Made by a program: the position numbers and the translations under genes | Shown here: positions 10,468-20,837 of the stretch, piece after piece | How the letters are laid out: each line of letters opens with the position of its first letter | Numbering within the stretch: the stretch's first letter is position 1 | Assembly (NCBI GenBank): GCA_003251535.1 | Contig: QKFD01000100.1 | Coordinates: 1 to 64,000 of the forward strand | Source of the DNA: Chromatiales bacterium | GTDB lineage: Bacteria > Pseudomonadota > Gammaproteobacteria > Thiohalomonadales > Thiohalomonadaceae | Length of the DNA stretch: 64,000 nucleotides | Direction of reading: 5' to 3' | The notes under the pieces: model-generated | Database searches by the model: none | What the model was told of the DNA's origin: nothing | The model's input: the letters and a program-made list of their open reading frames with translations, nothing else

Positions 10468-11675
10468 TGCGCGCCCTCTTCTATTTGATGGTGGTGGTGT
10501 TGGCGGCAGTGGGATTGGCCGTGCTCTACCACCATGACCCCGGTTATGTCCTGTTGGCCCGCAGCGGGCTTACCGTGGAGATGAGCCTGGTGGTCTTCCT
10601 GGCGCTGCTGCTAATACTCTTCGGCGCCCTCTACTTCTTACTGCGGTTTGGCCTCACCCTGTGGCACCTGCGGGGCAATCTGGCCCGCTGGCGTCGGCGC
10701 CGTACCCAGGAGTTGGCACGCCGGGCCACCCGGCGCGGCATGAATGCCTTGATCGAGCAGAACTGGCCCTTGGCCGAGCGGGAGCTGGCGCGGGGGGCCC
10801 AGGATGGGGATATGACCCTCGCCAGTTATCTGCTGGCGGCCCAAGCGGCCCAGCAGCAGGGGTCGGTAGAGCGGCGCGATCGCTGGCTCACCCAGGCCGA
10901 TCAGGTGGGGGAGGGGGCCATCGCGGTCGGCCTCACCCAGGCCCAACTGCAGCTGGAGCAGGGGCAGTTGGAGTTGGCGTTGGCGACCCTCTCCCATCTG
11001 CGCTCGCTCTCCCCCAAGAACCTGCCGGTACTGCGGCTGTTGGCGCGGCTCTATCAGCAGCTGGCCAGCTGGGAGGAGCTGCTCGATGTCGCTCGCGCCA
11101 TTCGCCGGCTGCGGGGTGAAGGGGAGCAGGCGGAGCAGTTGGAGTGCCAGGCCCTCCATGAGCTGTTCCGGGAGGCGGTGGTGGCCGGTGCGGTGGACCG
11201 CCTGCGCTCGCTGTGGGGTGAGCTGGCCAAGCCGCTACGTCAGGGGCCCAAACTGATCTCCGCCTACGCCCGGGGGTTGGTACAACTCGGGCAGCGGGGG
11301 GAGGCCGAGGGGCTGCTGCGGGAGGTGCTGAAGCGGCGTTGGGAGCCGGAGCTGGTGCGCCTGTATGGCCAGATCGAGGGCGAGGACCCGGTGCGCCAGC
11401 TGACCCAGGCAGAGGGGTGGTTGACGGAACACGAACAGGATCCCGCCCTGCTGTTTGCCCTCGGTTGCATCGCCGAACGCCAGCAGCTGTGGGGTAAGGC
11501 GCGGGCCTACTTTGAGGCCAGCGCAGGTCAGGCCCCGGAGCGGGAGACCTACCGCTGCTTGGGCGAGCTGCTGGAGCGGCTCGGTGAGCACGACGCCGCC
11601 CGTGACTGCTTCTACCGCGGCCTCACCCAGGGGGAGTCCCGCTCCCCCGTGCAGCTGCTGCCGGCCCCGAGCTGA
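10467..11675 (+). CDS. hemY: HemY-like TPR membrane protein
   Basis: 402 residues. Two transmembrane helices at about residues 3-22 and 38-63 (the second in MSLVVFLALLLILFGALYFLLRFG) are followed by TPR-type helical repeats to the end, for example YFEASAGQAPERETYRCLGELLERLG. This is the proteobacterial HemY_N/TPR protein of hemCDXY operons. It is not the protoporphyrinogen oxidase also called HemY in Bacillus. Its molecular role is not established. Start on TGATG, overlapping the hemX stop. A strong terminator follows 17 bases later and closes the operon. Confidence 0.92.
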   Translation: MRALFYLMVVVLAAVGLAVLYHHDPGYVLLARSGLTVEMSLVVFLALLLILFGALYFLLRFGLTLWHLRGNLARWRRRRTQELARRATRRGMNALIEQNWPLAERELARGAQDGDMTLASYLLAAQAAQQQGSVERRDRWLTQADQVGEGAIAVGLTQAQLQLEQGQLELALATLSHLRSLSPKNLPVLRLLARLYQQLASWEELLDVARAIRRLRGEGEQAEQLECQALHELFREAVVAGAVDRLRSLWGELAKPLRQGPKLISAYARGLVQLGQRGEAEGLLREVLKRRWEPELVRLYGQIEGEDPVRQLTQAEGWLTEHEQDPALLFALGCIAERQQLWGKARAYFEASAGQAPERETYRCLGELLERLGEHDAARDCFYRGLTQGESRSPVQLLPAPS

Positions 11676-11691
11676 GGGCCGGTGCCTGCCC

Positions 11692-11715
11692 CGCCCCCGC
11701 CCTTGGGCGGGGGCG
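11692..11715. terminator. bidirectional terminator between hemY and serB
   Basis: Perfect 11-bp GC stem CGCCCCCGCCC / GGGCGGGGGCG (11692-11702, 11705-11715) between convergent genes; the minus-strand copy abuts the serB stop codon. Confidence 0.75.
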
Positions 11716-12348
11716 TTACAACCCGACGGCGCTCAGCACCGGCGTGAGTTCAGGACCCGGGACGATGTGGGTTGCCTGGGCATCCAGCACCCCCTTGTGG
11801 CCAAAGGCGATGCGGGTACTGGCGTGCTGAAACAGGCTGAGGTCATTGGCGCCATCACCACACACCAAGGTCTGCTGCGCATCTACGCCGAGCAGCTCTT
11901 GGAGCTTGCGTAGCAGATCCCCCTTGGAACTCTGAAACATCATGGCCCCGCCCACCCGCCCGGTGAGGCGGCCGTGGCGCTGGTGGAGTTGGTTGGCAAA
12001 CTCCAGGTCGTAACCGATCCGCGCCCGAAACTGGGCGGTGGCGAGATCGAAACCACCGCTCATCACCACCACGGTGTAACCAGCGGCCCGCAGCTGGGTC
12101 ACCACCTGCTCCGCCCCCGGGGTGATGGGGAGGCTGGCACAGACCGCCTCCGCCTGGGCCACCGGCATCCCAGCCAGTAGCTCCACCCGGGCATTCAGGG
12201 CGGAGAAGAAGTCGAGTTCACCCGACATGGCGCGCTGGGTGAGGGTGGCGATCTCATCGCCGACCCCGTGGGCCTCTCCTAGCCGATCAATCGTCTCGGC
12301 GGCCACCAGGGTGCAGTCGAAGTCGAAGACAGCGAGGCGTTTGGACAT
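11716..12348 (-). CDS. serB: phosphoserine phosphatase, short HAD form
   Basis: Final step of serine synthesis: O-phosphoserine to serine. 210 residues, without the N-terminal ACT-like extension of E. coli SerB. HAD motif I is FDFDCTL (nucleophile and acid aspartates), motif II is VVVMSGGFD, and motif III/IV is LVCGDGANDLSLF with the metal-binding aspartates. Cysteine replaces the usual serine in DxDSTL, a tolerated variation. The start at ATG 12348 (MSKRLAVFDFD) matches the family; upstream reading adds over 100 residues of unlikely sequence. The weak sequence before the ATG shows no clear ribosome-binding site. Confidence 0.92.
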   Translation of the reverse strand: MSKRLAVFDFDCTLVAAETIDRLGEAHGVGDEIATLTQRAMSGELDFFSALNARVELLAGMPVAQAEAVCASLPITPGAEQVVTQLRAAGYTVVVMSGGFDLATAQFRARIGYDLEFANQLHQRHGRLTGRVGGAMMFQSSKGDLLRKLQELLGVDAQQTLVCGDGANDLSLFQHASTRIAFGHKGVLDAQATHIVPGPELTPVLSAVGL

Positions 12349-12490
12349 GGTGAGGTGGGCAGCTCCATCGTTTGCGGCGCCCGCTGGGCGAGGGGGCACA
12401 CTGGGTGGCCGATGATAAGCCAAACAGGTTGCGGAAAGGGGGGTGCGGCTGCCGGGGGGCCGCGCTGTCAGCCACCCAGCGGTGGGCCGC

Positions 12491-15400
12491 TCACAACTCA
12501 TGCAGGGCAAAGCCCTCCTCTCCCAGGGCCGACCGCGCCACCTCAATGAGGTGGGCGTGATGGGTAAATAGTAGTACCTGTCCCCCCTGGGCAAAGCGGC
12601 TGAGCGCTTGGAGGATGTGGCCGGCGCGCCTGTCGTCGGAGGTGATGAGTACGTCATCCAGCACCAGCGGCAGGAAGGGGTGGCTGTCGCGGCGCAGCTC
12701 CAGTGCCGCTAGGCGGAGGGCGAGATAGAGTTGGTCGGCACTCCCCTCACTCATCGCCGCCACCCCGATCCACCCCCCTTCCTGTCGCTCCGCCCGCAGT
12801 ACCGGCTGACCGTTCTCCTCCTCGGTGGCAAGGCGGTGATAGCGCCCGCCGGTGATGAGCCGGAAGTAGTCGGAGGCGGCGGCAACCATCGGGGCCTGTG
12901 CCCGCTCGCGGAAGCGACGCAGCGCCTCTTCCAGTAGGGCATGGGCGAGTCGCAGGCGCGCCCAAGGGAAGAGGGCCGCCTGGATCCGGGCGGCCGCTGA
13001 CTCCACCGCCTCCCGCGCCATGGCGGCCCGATCGGAGCTATCTATCGCCTCCAGCTGGCGCGCCGCCGCCTGCTCGGCTGTCCGCGCCGTCGCCACCACG
13101 CCCCGCTGCTGTTCGATGGCGGCGCGGCAACGGTCGCGCGCCGTCTCCAGGGTGGCGCTATCGCTGCCAGCCAGTGCCGTCCGCAACGCCTCCTCTGGAC
13201 GCTGAGAGACCCTGGCCAGCTGCTGCCGGAGTTCGGCCAGGCGCCCCTCCAGCGTGCGTTTGTGCTGAACCTGCGCCTCCAGCGCAGGTAGCTCGGCCAG
13301 CTGTGCCGCCCCTGCATTGCGGCACAGCTGGTCGAGCCGGGTGCGCTGTTGGTCGATCTGTGCTGCCGCTTGGCGCAGCTGGGTCTGCGCCCCCTCCTGC
13401 TCCCCTTGCAGGCGCTGCTGCTGTTCCGCCGCTTTGCGGGCATTGGCAAGCCGGCGGCGGAGCTGCTCGGCAAAGGGGGCCGGTAGCGGTGGTGGAGGTT
13501 CGCCTAGCAGTGCCGCGAGCTGTTGGGCATCGTGGTTGAACCGGCGAATCACCACCTGCTCCCGGTCACGGCGTGCACGGGCGGTGGTGAACTCTTCGTG
13601 GCGTCGGACCAGGGCCGTCAACTCCTCCAGTCGGGCCTCCACCATCGCCGCACTCGCGGTGTCCGGGAGAAAGAGCCGTTGATGCCAAGCCTTCACATGC
13701 TGCTGCTGGGCCTGCTCGCTCGCCTCATCCTGGCGTAGGCCCTGGCGGCGGCGCTCCTGCTCCTGGCGGCGGGTGAGAAGGTTCTTTTGACGGGCGCTCG
13801 CCTCCGCCTCCTGGTTGGTCAACTGCCGCTCCAGCTCAGCCGCCGCCTCCAGCAGGGAGCTGAAGGGGAGAGGAGAGGCCGGGGCGCTGGGGTGCCCCAG
13901 CTGGGCCAGGGCCTCCACCAGCGCCGCTGCCCGCTCCGTGGTGGTGGTGTGCAGCAGCTCCTGCTCCCGCAGACCGGTGGCGAGCTGATCGGCCAGTAGC
14001 AGCGCACTGTGGCGTCCTCGCTGCCACTCCCGCAGCGGTTCTGGTGCCAGAGGGGGTAACTGGTGGTGTCGCAGGCGTTGGGTCCAGGCCGCCTGTTGTT
14101 GCCCCTGTTGTTGCGTTGTCTGCGCCAGGAGGGTCCCGATCTCCTGCTGGCGGTCGCCAATCTCCGCGATGCGTCCGGTGTGTTCGGCGTAGCTGGTGGC
14201 CCGTTCCGTATCCGCCCGCAGCAGATCGGCCTGACGATCTGCCTCACTCTGGGCGGCTTCAAAGGCCTCGGGTAGTGGCCGCCGGGGATCCAACCTCTCC
14301 GCTGTGGGCTGCCCTTCGATATAGATCTGGCGTACCAATCCCCACCCCTGGTCGCGCCGCTGGCGCGCCTCGTGGAGGGTCGCAGCGGTCACCACCTCTC
14401 CGGCGGCGGCCAGCGCCCGTAGCCGCTGTTCGAGTTGGCGACGGTCGTGGTGTAGCCGTTGCCCCTCCTCGGTCAGGCTACGCTGTTGATCCATGAGCTG
14501 TTGCTGGGTCTGGCGAGCGTGGTCAATCTCCGCCTCCAGCAGTGGCTGGGCGCGGCGCAGGGCCGCCTCGTCTGCCACCCCGAGATCGCTCAACGCCTGC
14601 TGGAGTTGACGGTGCAGCTCCGCCTGTTGTGTGGCCAACTCCTTGCGTTGTTGCGCGGTATCCCCCAGGGCGCGGGCCCGTTGCAGGGCATCGGCGAGCG
14701 CCTTGCGGGCGCTGGCAGGGGGAAGACTGGGGCGGGCACCATCCTCTTGCTGGAGCTGTAACTCCTGCTCGGTGAGGTGCTCCCGGTGTGTCTGGATCCG
14801 TCCTTGTAGGCGGTCCAGTTCGCTCAGGTGGTGTTGGAGGTTGACCCGATCGGCCCGTGAGGGGAGGGCCGCCAGGAGGTTAGCGAGGGGTTGCTGCGGG
14901 GCGATGCGCTGCCCCTCCTGGGTCAGCTCCGCCCAATATTGCTCCAGCTCTTGGTCCAGCTGGTCTACCGTTACCTGGCCTTGGCTGGCACCCTCGCCAG
15001 CGGCCACCAGCCGCTCGATCGCCTCGGCGTGGGCGATGAGTTGGGGCTCTAACGGCAGTGTGGCCAGTGCCCGAGCGCACCCCTGTGCCACCTCGGCTGC
15101 CTCCTGTTGGCGCCGCTGGGCGCTCTCCAGCTCCTGTTGGGCGTGGCTCCGTTGGGCCGGCGCATCGGGGGGGAGTGAGGGGAGGTGGGCGAGGTCGGCC
15201 AGCGCCAGTACGATGCCGTCGTAGTCCTGTAGCAGGGGGGCGACCGCGCGCAGTTCGGTGAGGCCGCTCTCCTCTCGCCTGAGCGCCTCAAGCCTCTCTT
15301 CCGCCTCGCCCAACTGCTCTTGGGCGAGGCGCTGGGCGCGTTCCAACAGCTGCCAGTCGGCGGGTCGCACCTGGGCCTCCCGTAGCTCCCGCTGGGCCTC

Positions 15401-16000
15401 CTCTAGCTGCTGGCGGGCGCTGTTGATGGTGGCCTTCTTGGCCCCGCCATGGGGGTTGAACAGCTCTTTGCTATCCGCCTCTATGGCGGCCCGTAGCGTC
15501 TCAATCCCCCGGGTGCCGGAACTCGCCTCAAATAGTGCCGCCCCCAGCTCCCCCTCACCCCGCAGCAGCCCCTCCCCCCCTTGGCGCAGGCGGCTGTGGT
15601 CGAGCCCGAACATCAGCTCAAACTCCTCCCGCCGCAGGCCACCAGTGAGGGCCTGCAACTCATCCTCCGTGGCGGCCATGGTCGGCTGGTGCGGCTCCCC
15701 CTCGGCATCGCAGTGGAGTAGTGTGGTGCCGCGCCCCTTGCGCCGTACCAGCCCCAACTCCCCCCCTTCAGGGGTGGTAAATAGCCCGGCGATGCGCAGC
15801 TCGGCAGTGGGGTGGATAAAGTCGTCGGCACTGCGTAAGGGGATGCCGAAGCGCAGGTCACCCATGGCCCGGAGGGCCGAAGACTTACCCGCCTCATTGG
15901 CGCCGTAGATGAGGTGGAGATCGACCCCCGGCGTGGTGAAGTCGAGCCGCCTGTCGGTGAAGGGGCCAAACGCCTTGAGCAGCAGTCGGCGCAGTTTCAT
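12491..16000 (-). CDS. YhaN-like SMC/SbcC-type AAA ATPase
   Basis: 1169 residues. The N-terminal half-ATPase has Walker A GANEAGKSS at residues 33-41. A long central region rich in Gln, Glu, Arg and Ala has coiled-coil character and includes a hinge-like zone. The C-terminal half has the ABC signature-like MSEGSADQLYLALRLAAL and Walker B FLPLVLDDVLITSDD, followed by LLFTHHAHL. This arrangement and size match YhaN (COG4717), the partner of the nuclease YhaO, a Rad50/Mre11-like pair. It overlaps the nuclease gene by 4 bases (ATGA), so the two are made together. Likely role: DNA-end processing or repair, inferred from family and pairing. Confidence 0.9.
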   Translation of the reverse strand: MKLRRLLLKAFGPFTDRRLDFTTPGVDLHLIYGANEAGKSSALRAMGDLRFGIPLRSADDFIHPTAELRIAGLFTTPEGGELGLVRRKGRGTTLLHCDAEGEPHQPTMAATEDELQALTGGLRREEFELMFGLDHSRLRQGGEGLLRGEGELGAALFEASSGTRGIETLRAAIEADSKELFNPHGGAKKATINSARQQLEEAQRELREAQVRPADWQLLERAQRLAQEQLGEAEERLEALRREESGLTELRAVAPLLQDYDGIVLALADLAHLPSLPPDAPAQRSHAQQELESAQRRQQEAAEVAQGCARALATLPLEPQLIAHAEAIERLVAAGEGASQGQVTVDQLDQELEQYWAELTQEGQRIAPQQPLANLLAALPSRADRVNLQHHLSELDRLQGRIQTHREHLTEQELQLQQEDGARPSLPPASARKALADALQRARALGDTAQQRKELATQQAELHRQLQQALSDLGVADEAALRRAQPLLEAEIDHARQTQQQLMDQQRSLTEEGQRLHHDRRQLEQRLRALAAAGEVVTAATLHEARQRRDQGWGLVRQIYIEGQPTAERLDPRRPLPEAFEAAQSEADRQADLLRADTERATSYAEHTGRIAEIGDRQQEIGTLLAQTTQQQGQQQAAWTQRLRHHQLPPLAPEPLREWQRGRHSALLLADQLATGLREQELLHTTTTERAAALVEALAQLGHPSAPASPLPFSSLLEAAAELERQLTNQEAEASARQKNLLTRRQEQERRRQGLRQDEASEQAQQQHVKAWHQRLFLPDTASAAMVEARLEELTALVRRHEEFTTARARRDREQVVIRRFNHDAQQLAALLGEPPPPLPAPFAEQLRRRLANARKAAEQQQRLQGEQEGAQTQLRQAAAQIDQQRTRLDQLCRNAGAAQLAELPALEAQVQHKRTLEGRLAELRQQLARVSQRPEEALRTALAGSDSATLETARDRCRAAIEQQRGVVATARTAEQAAARQLEAIDSSDRAAMAREAVESAAARIQAALFPWARLRLAHALLEEALRRFRERAQAPMVAAASDYFRLITGGRYHRLATEEENGQPVLRAERQEGGWIGVAAMSEGSADQLYLALRLAALELRRDSHPFLPLVLDDVLITSDDRRAGHILQALSRFAQGGQVLLFTHHAHLIEVARSALGEEGFALHEL

Positions 16001-17247
16001 GCCACCCCCAGGCGGGCCAGCACGGTCGCCTCGGCCTCCCGCAGTAGCTGGCGTAGCGACTCGACCTCATCGAGCCGCGGGGTGTCCCCGGCGCTCACCT
16101 CCGGTGGCAGGCGATCCAGCAATCCCCCCAATTCACTCCGTGCCCACTGGAGGAGTCGCTCATCATCCGCGGCCAAGCTGTCGGTGAGGCGCAACAGCTC
16201 GCCAATGGCGTCGCCCCGCTCCCGTGCGGCAACCCGCTCCACCGGCGGGCGCAGGTGGTTGTGGACCTGTTCGATCCAGATCTCGGCCTGGGTGAGATCT
16301 TGCGCCGCCATGTGGAGATCGGCCGCCAGCCGCCCCGGCTGTTTTGCCTCCAGCCGATAGAGTGGGCTGCGGCCGCTGAGCTGGATGCGGATGGCGTGGA
16401 GTTGATCGCCAGCGCTCGCCAGCAGCGGGGCGAGGTGCTCATGGAGGCACCTAGGCAGCTGCTCTATCCGCTCTACATCCGTAAGATCGAGTTCGAGTCG
16501 ATGCCAGCGCACCACGTCAAGCGGTACAAATTCGCTCTCCAGCCGCCCCTCGGTGACGCTGACCAGCTCCGCCCCCTTGGCGCCGGTCTCGTTGGCGTGG
16601 CGCCCCTGGAGATTGCCTGGGTAGACCACCCGCGGGTGCTGTTCACTCACCACCTCGCGGGTGTGGACATGGCCGAGCGCCCAGTAGTCGTAGCCACAGG
16701 CGCTGAGGGTGGCCAGATCGGTGGGGGCGTAGGTGTCGTGGCCCGGCCGGCCGCTCAAACTGGTGTGGAGCAGGCCGATGTTGAACAGGCCGGCAACCGG
16801 CGCCGGATAGCTGGGGACAAGATCCTCGGTCACCACCCGCTCAGGGAAGCTGCGACCATGGATCGCCACGCCGAGCGGGTCGAGCTGAACGGTTTCAGCG
16901 CGGCGGCTGGAGAAGCGAGTGACGTTCTCCGGTAGTGGTAGGGTGCGGCTGATGACCCCCTGGGCGTCATGGTTACCCTGCACCAGGAAGACGAGGATCC
17001 CCGCTTGCTGGAGCCGTACCATCTGGTCGCGGAAGTAGAGGCCGGTGTGGAAGTCGCGCCAGTCGCGGTCGTAGATATCCCCGGCCAGCAGCAGTAGATC
17101 CACCCGCTCCTCCAGCGCCTTGTCCACCAGCCGCTCCAGTGCTGCCCGCGTCGCGGAGCGGAGTCGCTCCACCGGCGCGCCCTGCTGGCGGTCGAGGCCG
17201 CGTAACGGACTATCGAGATGGAGATCGGCGGCGTGGAGGAAGCGCAT
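15997..17247 (-). CDS. YhaO-like metallophosphoesterase / DNA exonuclease (SbcD/Mre11 type)
   Basis: 416 residues. The calcineurin-like phosphoesterase domain shows all metal-ligand motifs in order: FLHAADLHLDSP (D-x-H), LLLAGDIYDRD (GD), FLVQGNHDAQG (GNHD), IGLLHTSLSG (H) and YWALGHVHT (GHxH). The C-terminal ~170 residues are a capping or partner-binding region. Mre11-type enzymes cut DNA ends under control of the Rad50-like ATPase, here encoded directly downstream with a 4-base overlap. The start ATG 17247 (MRFLHAADLH) matches family members; the upstream extension to 17313 is proline/glycine-rich and unlikely. Confidence 0.92.
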   Translation of the reverse strand: MRFLHAADLHLDSPLRGLDRQQGAPVERLRSATRAALERLVDKALEERVDLLLLAGDIYDRDWRDFHTGLYFRDQMVRLQQAGILVFLVQGNHDAQGVISRTLPLPENVTRFSSRRAETVQLDPLGVAIHGRSFPERVVTEDLVPSYPAPVAGLFNIGLLHTSLSGRPGHDTYAPTDLATLSACGYDYWALGHVHTREVVSEQHPRVVYPGNLQGRHANETGAKGAELVSVTEGRLESEFVPLDVVRWHRLELDLTDVERIEQLPRCLHEHLAPLLASAGDQLHAIRIQLSGRSPLYRLEAKQPGRLAADLHMAAQDLTQAEIWIEQVHNHLRPPVERVAARERGDAIGELLRLTDSLAADDERLLQWARSELGGLLDRLPPEVSAGDTPRLDEVESLRQLLREAEATVLARLGVA

Positions 17248-17458
17248 GGTGGAGCGGCCCGCGGGGTCTGGTGGATGGCCCTGGGAATTACCGGGAGGGG
17301 CCACGGCTGTCAAGGGTCATCTCCCCGCCCCAGGGGCCTGGCAGATGGGGGGTAGTGGGAGGGCGGCGCAAGCAGCAGATGTGAATTCCCGGTGAGTGCA
17401 GGTGCATCACCGTCGCTTTTCCGGTATTTTTTGCCGATCGTTCGCAGGTGAATATCCC

Positions 17459-17737
17459 ATGTCCTATGAAAAATGCCCGCAATGCGGGAAAGAGAAGCGC
17501 AAGCTGGTGGCTTGTGCCCACTGTGGCTTTGCGTTTCGCCCCGAGATCCCCAAACCCTATGTGGCCCAGCTCTCAGCGGCCAGCCGTCAGGCGATGAACA
17601 ACCTGCCGGAGACGGGCTCCGTGGAGCAGTGTCCCCAGTGCGGCGGCGAGAAGAAGCGGCTGGTGGCCTGCCCCCACTGCGGCTTCACCAAGGCACCGCG
17701 CCCCACGCTACGGATCCGCAAACCTCCTCAGGAGTGA
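17459..17737 (+). CDS. small protein with two near-identical zinc ribbons
   Basis: 92 residues. Two Cys4 zinc-ribbon units frame the protein: CPQCGKEKRKLVACAHCGF near the start and CPQCGGEKKRLVACPHCGF near the end, separated by a 40-residue linker. The units are so alike that they probably arose by internal duplication. Zinc ribbons of this size often bind nucleic acid or protein, but I do not recognise a named family. The start ATG 17459 has AGGTG eight bases upstream. The gene stands alone between divergent yhaO and the DUF4870 gene. Confidence 0.75.
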   Translation: MSYEKCPQCGKEKRKLVACAHCGFAFRPEIPKPYVAQLSAASRQAMNNLPETGSVEQCPQCGGEKKRLVACPHCGFTKAPRPTLRIRKPPQE

Positions 17738-17816
17738 GGGCGGCCGGATATGGCGCGCCGCTCTCCCCAGCCGTGGGACAGCCATACCGGCTGCCCTGGC
17801 TGACGGACTGAGCCCG

Positions 17817-17867
17817 CGCACCCTCTATGGCATGGCGACAGTGGACGGCTGCAAGAGGGAGGGTGCG
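17817..17867. repeat. 9-bp inverted repeat in an intergenic gap
   Basis: CGCACCCTC (17817-17825) and GAGGGTGCG (17859-17867) are perfect inverse complements 33 bases apart, in the 182-base gap before the DUF4870 gene. It could be a structured mRNA leader or a termination element; nothing else is recognisable in that gap. Confidence 0.5.
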
Positions 17868-17919
17868 AGGTGCAAGGTGGGGGAGCGATGAGCGGGCCGG
17901 TAGGCGAGGGGGCTAATCC

Positions 17920-18945
17920 ATGGGGATGATTGAGGCGCCGAGTCGGCACTATCTCCGCCACCCGGCCTTTTTCCTGCTTCTGGCGGGGCTTCTGTTGCTG
18001 CTCAGTAGCTGTGCCCCCTGGGTGGGGATTGGCACCGAGGCGGGGCTGCATCCGGTGGCAGAGCTGCCGCTGCCGTTGGGGGCGACGGTGAACGGGGGTC
18101 CGCTCACGGTCGATCCAACGCTGCCCTGCCAGGTGGTGCTGGATCTCTCTTTGGTGAGCGATGTCCTGCCGTCGCTGGAGCTGGGGGGCGAGGCGGAGCG
18201 GCACCCCTATAGCTTCCCCTTCCAGTGGACGGTTAGCGATGGCGCTGGCCACCCCTTGCTAGAGGAATCCACAACCCTAGAGGGGGTGGTGGAGCCGCGT
18301 TTTAGCACCTCTGTCGTGGCCATCGGGAGCGGTCTGCTCGCCGATTCCCGCCGGACCTTGCGCATCTTCTCCGCCCCGGCCGATGGCCGCCTCACCATCA
18401 CCGCCCAGCTCTCGCCAGATATCCACGGCAACGCCACGGTGGGCCAGCCAAAGCTGTTGATCTACGACCAGGTGGAGCCACTGGAGGGGTCCAACGATAC
18501 CGCCTTCCAGCGCTTTATGGGTGGGTTCTTGGTCAGTTGGGTGGCGCTGATCGCCCTCTACGCCTTTGTCCTGCCGCTCCCTTACGCACCCGGTCGCCCT
18601 TTGAGCGCTACGGAGCGCCGGTGGGGGATGGCCTGCCACATGGCGGGGCTGCTCGGTTACCTGCTGCCGCTGGGCTCGCTCATTGGACCTGGGCTCATCT
18701 GGCTGTTAGGGCGTCGCCACGGGGCCTGGGTGGTGGAGCAGGGGCGTGAGGCGCTCAACTTCCAGATCTCCTTTCACCTCTACACCCTGCTGGCCCTGCT
18801 GCTGTCGCTACTGCTGGTCGGCCTACCGCTACTCCTGGCGGTGTTCTTGCTCCATTTGAGTCTGCCGCTGGCGGTCGCCATCCGGGCTGGCAACGGTGAA
18901 CGCTACCGTTATCCCTTCACCTGGCGGGCAATTTCGGCGCCGTGA
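17920..18945 (+). CDS. lipoprotein-like N-terminal domain fused to a DUF4870 membrane domain
   Basis: 341 residues. The N-terminus has a hydrophobic segment ending LLLLLSSCAPW, reminiscent of a lipobox. It is followed by ~180 residues of beta-rich, apparently extracytoplasmic sequence of unknown family. From about residue 200 there are several hydrophobic helices, the last three being a DUF4870-type unit: MACHMAGLLGYLLPLGSLI, the hallmark EQGREALNFQISFHLY, and a final RYRYPFTW. DUF4870 proteins are small membrane proteins of unknown function, so the large exported front domain is the unusual part. The start ATG 17920 has GAGGGG upstream; a second ATG two codons on is equally possible. Whether the cysteine is really lipidated, given the multi-helix tail, is open. 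Confidence 0.75.
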   Translation: MGMIEAPSRHYLRHPAFFLLLAGLLLLLSSCAPWVGIGTEAGLHPVAELPLPLGATVNGGPLTVDPTLPCQVVLDLSLVSDVLPSLELGGEAERHPYSFPFQWTVSDGAGHPLLEESTTLEGVVEPRFSTSVVAIGSGLLADSRRTLRIFSAPADGRLTITAQLSPDIHGNATVGQPKLLIYDQVEPLEGSNDTAFQRFMGGFLVSWVALIALYAFVLPLPYAPGRPLSATERRWGMACHMAGLLGYLLPLGSLIGPGLIWLLGRRHGAWVVEQGREALNFQISFHLYTLLALLLSLLLVGLPLLLAVFLLHLSLPLAVAIRAGNGERYRYPFTWRAISAP

Positions 18946-19015
18946 AGAATAGTCGGGAAATCAATAGTTAATCCATCACCATATGCTTATATAACTTCTT
19001 TTTATCGACCTATCA

Positions 19016-19044
19016 TTGACCCACTGTAACCATCTCTTTATACT
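19016..19044 (+). promoter_or_regulatory. sigma-70 promoter of the atp operon
   Basis: TTGACC (19016-19021), 17-base spacer, TATACT (19039-19044), in an AT-rich stretch unlike its surroundings. It lies 72 bases before the proposed atpI start and is the best promoter match in the window. Confidence 0.8.
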
Positions 19045-19115
19045 GCGCGCCGCTGTGGACCCAGGTATCACACGGGTCTTCTGAACCACGCCGCAAAGCA
19101 GACCGGGCCCGCGTT

Positions 19116-20457
<1,342 letters not shown>

Positions 20458-20515
20458 ACCGGTTTTTTCGAGTTCCAACTTTCACTTTCAACCATTAGAC
20501 CTTTAGGAGATATCA

Positions 20516-20785
20516 ATGGACGCTTCCGTTGTTGCCTCGATCTACGCTTCCACCGCTATCGGCGTCGGCATCATTCTCGCTTTTGCTGGCCTGGGTTCCG
20601 CTCTCGGTTGGGCCCTCATCTGCTCCAAGTACATTGAGGGGATCTCCCGTCAGCCGGAGCTGCGTCCTGTCCTCATGGGCCAGATGCTCTTCACCGGCGG
20701 CCTGATGGAGGCCTTCCCGATGATCGTTCTGGGTATCGCTATGTGGTTCGCCCTGGCTAATCCGTTCGTTGGCGCCCTGCACTAA
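20516..20785 (+). CDS. atpE: ATP synthase Fo subunit c
   Basis: 89-residue hairpin of two transmembrane helices that makes the c-ring. Helix 1 has the glycine pattern GLGSALG, the loop has RQPEL, and helix 2 carries the proton-binding glutamate E65 in GGLMEAFPMIV. The sodium-type ligand set (Gln in helix 1, ES pair in helix 2) is absent, so the ring is expected to carry protons. The ribosome-binding site AGGAGATATCA is the strongest in the operon and follows a U-rich leader. This fits the need for many c copies, as known for E. coli atpE. Confidence 0.97.
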   Translation: MDASVVASIYASTAIGVGIILAFAGLGSALGWALICSKYIEGISRQPELRPVLMGQMLFTGGLMEAFPMIVLGIAMWFALANPFVGALH

Positions 20786-20837
20786 GACCCTGAAGGTTAG
20801 GCGCAGTATCCCCAACCCTCAGACAGGAGCTTAGGTC

